Shown here piece by piece: positions 17,937-21,358 of a stretch of DNA of 21,358 nt. A program made the position numbers and the translations under genes. A model generated the notes under the pieces. The model had not been told where the DNA came from, did not search any database, and worked only from the letters and a program-made list of their open reading frames with translations. This stretch comes from Porphyromonadaceae bacterium UBA7176. GTDB lineage: Bacteria; Bacteroidota; Bacteroidia; Bacteroidales; Muribaculaceae. Position 1 is the stretch's first letter; each line of letters begins with the position of its first letter. The DNA lies in the NCBI GenBank assembly GCA_002491245.1, contig DKVO01000010.1, positions 1 to 21,358 on the forward strand, written 5' to 3'.

Positions 17937-20423
17937 ATGCACCGCGACGACGCTGAGCAGCAAAAAATAATAGAATTGGCCGACACCACTGCTCTGGTGC
18001 TTGCCGGTCCGGGCTGTGGCAAGACCCACATACTGGCCAGGCGAGTATCGTTTGCAGCAAACCGTTGCGACGGTGGAATGGACCGGATGCTATGCGTCAC
18101 TTTTACAAACCGTGCCGCGCGTGAGATGACACAGCGCATCGAAAGATACCTCGGGAGGCTACCTCAGGGATTGTTTGTCGGGAACATGCACCGTTTCTGC
18201 CTTCGTTTCCTCTTCGAGAATAATATACTCGGAGCAGATACGACCGTGCTCGACGAAGAAGACCAGTTTGAATACCTGTCGGCTTTGCTTGCATCCACAT
18301 CGCCGCGTCGCATCAAAGATTTCTTATCAAAAGCCTCCTATTTGTACCAGCGCAACAACGACCATCCCGACTGGATCGTAAGGCGTCCCGAAAGCCCTTT
18401 TACTGACGAAGATTACGAAGCTCTCGATCAGTATGCTGAATTTAAGCAAAACAATAGGCTGATTGATTTCGACGACATTCTCCTCATGGCCTATTCCGCA
18501 TTGATGCAGCAACCTTTGGCCGATTATTCTATGGTAGGATACAATTGGGTGCAGGTCGACGAAGTGCAGGATATGACACCCTTGCAACTCGCGATAGTCG
18601 ATGCCGTTACTGTCCGGCACAGACGAACCCTCGTCTATTTCGGCGACGAGCAGCAAGCTATCTTCAGATTTATAGGTGCTGGTGGGCGTGCTTTGGAGGT
18701 GCTCAAGCAGCAATGCCGGGGCAACATTTTACGATTGACGCGCAACTACCGCTCCCCAGGTTATCTTGTCGGAATGTGCAACACCCTTGCTCGCGACTGG
18801 CTGTCCATCGACCCTGCTTTTCTTCCCGAAGCCGTCGATACCTGCTCCGATGCAGGTAATTTGTCGCTATATTCTGCCGGTTTAGCCGACCTTCCGCTCG
18901 TCACTGCTGGTATATGTCGGCGGTGGATGTCTCTGTATCCTGAAGAGAATATTGCCGTACTGGCGCGTACAAACAAGGAGGCCGACATGATTTCCGATCT
19001 CTTCACATCTCTCAGCCTCGACCATTTCCATGTGTCGAAGCAAGATTTGTTCCATCAGATACCGTTCAAGACTGTATGGTGCCATCTTGCCGCTCTTGTC
19101 AGGCCGTCGTTGCGCAATCCCTGGGCCAGATTATTGTATCAGATGCGTTGCGTATCCACTCTTTCCGGTGCGCGTAATCTTGTACGCATTCTCCGCAACA
19201 GTGCTGTCGGATGCGACGAATTGCTTAGGTTCGACAAGCCGTTTGACGTCGAGCGCCTTGTCGATATTTTCGATTCCGGCCGTGAAATAGTAGTTTTCGA
19301 CACCGAGACGACCGGTCTCGACGTGCATTCCGACGAGATTGTCCAGATTGCAGCGGTCAAGTTATGTAGAGGTGTGGTGCTCGACCGTTTCGAAGTCTTT
19401 ATCCATACCGCCCGGCACTTGCCTCGTGAGTTGGCTGGTGGCATACCCAATCCGCTTGTGCTCGACTATGATGCGGCTGATAAGAAAAGTCCTGAAGAAG
19501 CTTTTGCTGCCTTTATCCGTTTCGTCGGTGATGCCGTGCCGGCCGGACATAATGTGGCTTTCGATATCGACATATTGCGGTCAGACATCAGTCGGCGCAC
19601 TTCGCTCGATCCGCCTCCCTTCCTCGCTGTCGAAGCCGAAAATTTCGATACCCTTGCTCTTGCCCGGCGATTGTTTCCTAAGATAAACAATCATAGGCTA
19701 TCCGATCTCATCACTGCCCTTGGCATCGAAGGAGTCAACAGCCACAATGCGGCCGACGACGCCGCAGCTACCGCTTCATTACTTACAGTGCTTGCCGATA
19801 AAGCTGCCGATATCCTGCCTCGAGCAATAAAAATACACCGGGATGATAAAATCAGACGTGCCGCCGCAAAACTAACCTCTGCTTACGGTGACTTTTACTC
19901 CAGATGCCGCTCCATGTTGTCCCGTCCTGTAGGCCAAGACAACTCTTTGACCGATGCTATACGCCTTGCCGATGATTTCATGTCTGTCAACGGCTACACC
20001 TGTGGTATCAGGCATCTCGATTACGTCTCCGCATTATTTGACCGTAATATTGTCAGTTACGATAGCCATGCCACTCTGTCAGATGTCCTCGGTAAATATC
20101 TTTTCGATATTTTGGCTTTTAACGAATCCGATCTTTTTGCTGCCGATATAATCGACGAGCGCTTGTCGGTTATGACAATCCACAAAGCAAAAGGACTCGA
20201 GATGGACAATGTCATCGTCTTCGACATATCAACCGGCTTCGGCGATGTTTCCGATTACGCCCGTGTACTCTACGTCGCTTTTTCCAGAGCCAAGAAAAGA
20301 CTCGCAGTCGGTGTCGGTGGCAACATGCCACGGCCGATGCTCGGTTTGCTCCCTTTCTTCCGCCGGCTTACTCCGGCCGAAGTACGGAATGTCTCAGACT
20401 ATGCTGCCACTGGAGTAAAATGA
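17937..20423 (+). CDS. UvrD-family helicase with inserted DnaQ-like exonuclease domain
   Basis: An 828-residue protein joining two activities in an unusual order. The SF1A helicase core begins with a Q-motif (DAEQQKI, 5-11), Walker A GPGCGKT (24-30) and CVTFTNRAAREM (53-64). It continues with Asp208-Glu209 in VDEVQDMTPLQ, YFGDEQQAIFRF (234-245) and LTRNYRSP (267-274). A DEDDh exonuclease domain then occupies about 450-620: FDTETTGL (Asp455, Glu457), HNVAFDIDIL (Asp543) and HNAADD (His603, Asp608). The helicase resumes with TIHKAKGLE (747-755) and YVAFSRAKKRL (779-789). It probably unwinds DNA and trims 3' ends in repair. It starts 14 bases after the esterase gene, so it may be read from the same transcript, although its function is unrelated to sugars. 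No frameshift is seen. Confidence 0.88.
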   Translation: MHRDDAEQQKIIELADTTALVLAGPGCGKTHILARRVSFAANRCDGGMDRMLCVTFTNRAAREMTQRIERYLGRLPQGLFVGNMHRFCLRFLFENNILGADTTVLDEEDQFEYLSALLASTSPRRIKDFLSKASYLYQRNNDHPDWIVRRPESPFTDEDYEALDQYAEFKQNNRLIDFDDILLMAYSALMQQPLADYSMVGYNWVQVDEVQDMTPLQLAIVDAVTVRHRRTLVYFGDEQQAIFRFIGAGGRALEVLKQQCRGNILRLTRNYRSPGYLVGMCNTLARDWLSIDPAFLPEAVDTCSDAGNLSLYSAGLADLPLVTAGICRRWMSLYPEENIAVLARTNKEADMISDLFTSLSLDHFHVSKQDLFHQIPFKTVWCHLAALVRPSLRNPWARLLYQMRCVSTLSGARNLVRILRNSAVGCDELLRFDKPFDVERLVDIFDSGREIVVFDTETTGLDVHSDEIVQIAAVKLCRGVVLDRFEVFIHTARHLPRELAGGIPNPLVLDYDAADKKSPEEAFAAFIRFVGDAVPAGHNVAFDIDILRSDISRRTSLDPPPFLAVEAENFDTLALARRLFPKINNHRLSDLITALGIEGVNSHNAADDAAATASLLTVLADKAADILPRAIKIHRDDKIRRAAAKLTSAYGDFYSRCRSMLSRPVGQDNSLTDAIRLADDFMSVNGYTCGIRHLDYVSALFDRNIVSYDSHATLSDVLGKYLFDILAFNESDLFAADIIDERLSVMTIHKAKGLEMDNVIVFDISTGFGDVSDYARVLYVAFSRAKKRLAVGVGGNMPRPMLGLLPFFRRLTPAEVRNVSDYAATGVK

Positions 20424-20424
20424 T

Positions 20425-20432
20425 TAAATTTG
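20425..20432 (+). promoter_or_regulatory. -7 box upstream of engB
   Basis: TAAATTTG fits TAnnTTTG and starts 2 bases past the helicase stop codon, with 23 bases left before the engB ATG. No -33 TTTG is seen at the normal distance. It may give engB a partly independent start from the upstream run. Confidence 0.4.
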
Positions 20433-20455
20433 TATATTAATATATTCTCTATAAT

Positions 20456-21070
20456 ATGATCGTAAATACAGCTCGCTTCATCATAAGTAACTCAGACTAT
20501 AAGAAATGTCCGGCCGGAATGCGCCACGAATACGCTTTTATCGGACGCTCCAATGTCGGCAAATCTTCTCTCATTAATATGCTCACCGGCAAGAAAGGAT
20601 TGGCGATGACATCTGCAACCCCGGGAAAAACCATGCTCATCAACCATTTCCTTATCAACGACAGTTGGTATATTGTCGACCTGCCAGGTTACGGTTATGC
20701 ACGTCGAAGCAAATCCGACCGCGACCGTCTCGAGGGCATAATCAAAAATTACATTCTCGGTCGCGAACAGATGACAAATCTCTTCGTTCTCGTCGATAGC
20801 CGGCATGAGCCGCAGAAGATTGATCTCGAATTTATGGAATGGCTCGGAGAAAACGGAGTACCCTTCAGCATCGTTTTCACAAAGCTCGACAAGCAATCTC
20901 AGACAGCCGGCGAGCGAAAGGTTGCAGAATATTGTGCCAAGTTGCTCGAGACATGGGAAGAACTCCCTCCTATATTCCAGACCTCATCCGAAGACAAACG
21001 TGGACGCGAAGCCCTGCTCGGATATATCGAAGAGATGAACAAGCTTCCCATCCTCGGTAGCGAACAATAA
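20456..21070 (+). CDS. engB: Ribosome biogenesis GTP-binding protein EngB (YsxC/YihA)
   Basis: A 204-residue TrmE-Era-EngA-EngB family GTPase needed for late assembly of the large ribosomal subunit. G motifs are G1 GRSNVGKSS (30-38), G2 Thr in SATPGKT (53-59), G3 DLPGYG (75-80), G4 TKLD (142-145) and G5 in QTSSEDK near 174-180. Length matches the family (about 195-210). The ATG at 20456 places the conserved N-terminal block (ARFIISNSDYKKCP) correctly. It stands 32 bases after the helicase on the same strand with a possible promoter of its own, and is followed by a short basic protein gene. Confidence 0.96.
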   Translation: MIVNTARFIISNSDYKKCPAGMRHEYAFIGRSNVGKSSLINMLTGKKGLAMTSATPGKTMLINHFLINDSWYIVDLPGYGYARRSKSDRDRLEGIIKNYILGREQMTNLFVLVDSRHEPQKIDLEFMEWLGENGVPFSIVFTKLDKQSQTAGERKVAEYCAKLLETWEELPPIFQTSSEDKRGREALLGYIEEMNKLPILGSEQ

Positions 21071-21086
21071 GCCGTCCAAACATGTT

Positions 21087-21116
21087 TCATAATCGTATAA
21101 AATACTTCGATTATGA
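21087..21116. promoter_or_regulatory. Inverted repeat covering the start codon of the small gene after engB
   Basis: TCATAATCG at 21087-21095 is the exact complement of CGATTATGA at 21108-21116, with a 12-base loop. The ATG of the small gene (21113-21115) is inside the second arm. It could hide the start codon in RNA, bind a protein in DNA, or be chance. A 10-base palindrome, AAACATGTTT, lies at 21078-21087. Confidence 0.4.
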
Positions 21117-21256
21117 GCAAATGTAAAAAAACTAAAGACGCCGACTTCTTCCCCGGAGTCGCCATAGATGCAGCCGATGGGCAAAAAGTAGAGAAAAAAG
21201 CCGAGAAAGAACGAACAAAAACTCTCGACAACAACCCTCGAGACTCAAAACCATAG
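21113..21256 (+). CDS. Small charged protein, 47 residues, unknown function
   Basis: ATG at 21113 opens a 47-codon frame ending TAG at 21254-21256. The protein begins MSKCKKTKDADFFPGVAIDA and continues with a lysine- and glutamate-rich helix (VEKKAEKERTKTL) and an NNPRDSKP end. It has no signal or membrane segment. It starts 42 bases after engB on the same strand. A structured start (FFPGVAIDA) followed by a charged helix looks more like a real small protein than a random frame, but codon evidence in 48 codons is thin. I do not recognise a named family. Confidence 0.5.
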   Translation: MSKCKKTKDADFFPGVAIDAADGQKVEKKAEKERTKTLDNNPRDSKP

Positions 21257-21270
21257 GCGACATAGGTTTA

Positions 21271-21338
21271 CCACGTATGTAGCGCAGCTACATGCGTGGC
21301 CCATCACAGCCAAGACAAACGCACCGCGAAGCGTGTGC
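21271..21338. repeat. Two adjacent hairpins after the small gene
   Basis: The first hairpin pairs CCACGTATGTAGC (21271-21283) with GCTACATGCGTGG (21287-21299): 13 positions, one of them a G-T pair, with a GCA loop. The second pairs GCAC and CGC (21321-21327) with GCG and GTGC (21331-21338) around a GAA loop, with one bulged base. Neither is followed by a T-run, so they are not typical intrinsic terminators. They may be an intergenic palindromic repeat or part of an RNA that continues past the edge. Nothing else is seen in 21257-21358. Confidence 0.45.
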
Positions 21339-21358
21339 CTCAGCGCATCATCGCAAAA

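Noticed and set aside
1..21358. CRISPR array, insertion sequence with transposase, rRNA
   Set aside because: No regularly spaced direct repeats, transposase genes or rRNA sequence were seen in reading either strand.

Overview
The window reads as a chromosome segment of an anaerobic Bacteroidales bacterium, plausibly a gut Muribaculaceae relative. This is inference from protein style, from promoters of the Bacteroidetes type (-7 TAnnTTTG, -33 TTTG), from a class III (oxygen-sensitive) ribonucleotide reductase, and from a mobile-element gene set typical of Bacteroides and its relatives.

Left part (1-4474): the end of an integrated mobile element that continues off the left edge. All its genes are on the minus strand. 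A small helix-turn-helix protein, a DUF3987-type P-loop protein and a zinc-ribbon/Toprim (DUF6371-like) primase-like protein form an operon. The operon runs into a gene cut by the window edge. A separate 324-residue gene of unknown function lies nearest the chromosome and has its own terminator. The element abuts the 3' end of a tRNA-Lys(CUU) gene, and the intervening sequence is full of short repeats, as expected of a tRNA attachment site. No integrase lies in the window.

Middle part (4475-8321, minus strand): tRNA-Lys with a good promoter and terminator, then nrdG and nrdD (anaerobic ribonucleotide reductase activase and reductase) under a consensus promoter with a 14-bp perfect palindrome just upstream, then xth-type exonuclease III.

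Right part (8449-21256, plus strand): a tight run of genes with overlaps of 4 bases or gaps of 3-36 bases. Seven of them look like a full route for using the peptidoglycan sugar N-acetylmuramic acid (MurNAc). They are an AmpG-like importer with a large periplasmic insert, a secreted NamZ-type exo-N-acetylmuramidase (DUF1343), a FAD/Fe-S D-lactate dehydrogenase, a MurT/NagX-like membrane protein, a MurNAc kinase (MurK), a MurNAc-6-phosphate etherase (MurQ) and a secreted SGNH esterase. MurQ splits MurNAc-6-P into GlcNAc-6-P and D-lactate, so the D-lactate dehydrogenase is well placed to use the second product. The run continues into a UvrD-family helicase with a DnaQ-like exonuclease domain inserted in it, then the ribosome-assembly GTPase EngB and a 47-residue basic protein. 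The last 100 bases hold two hairpins and no recognisable gene.
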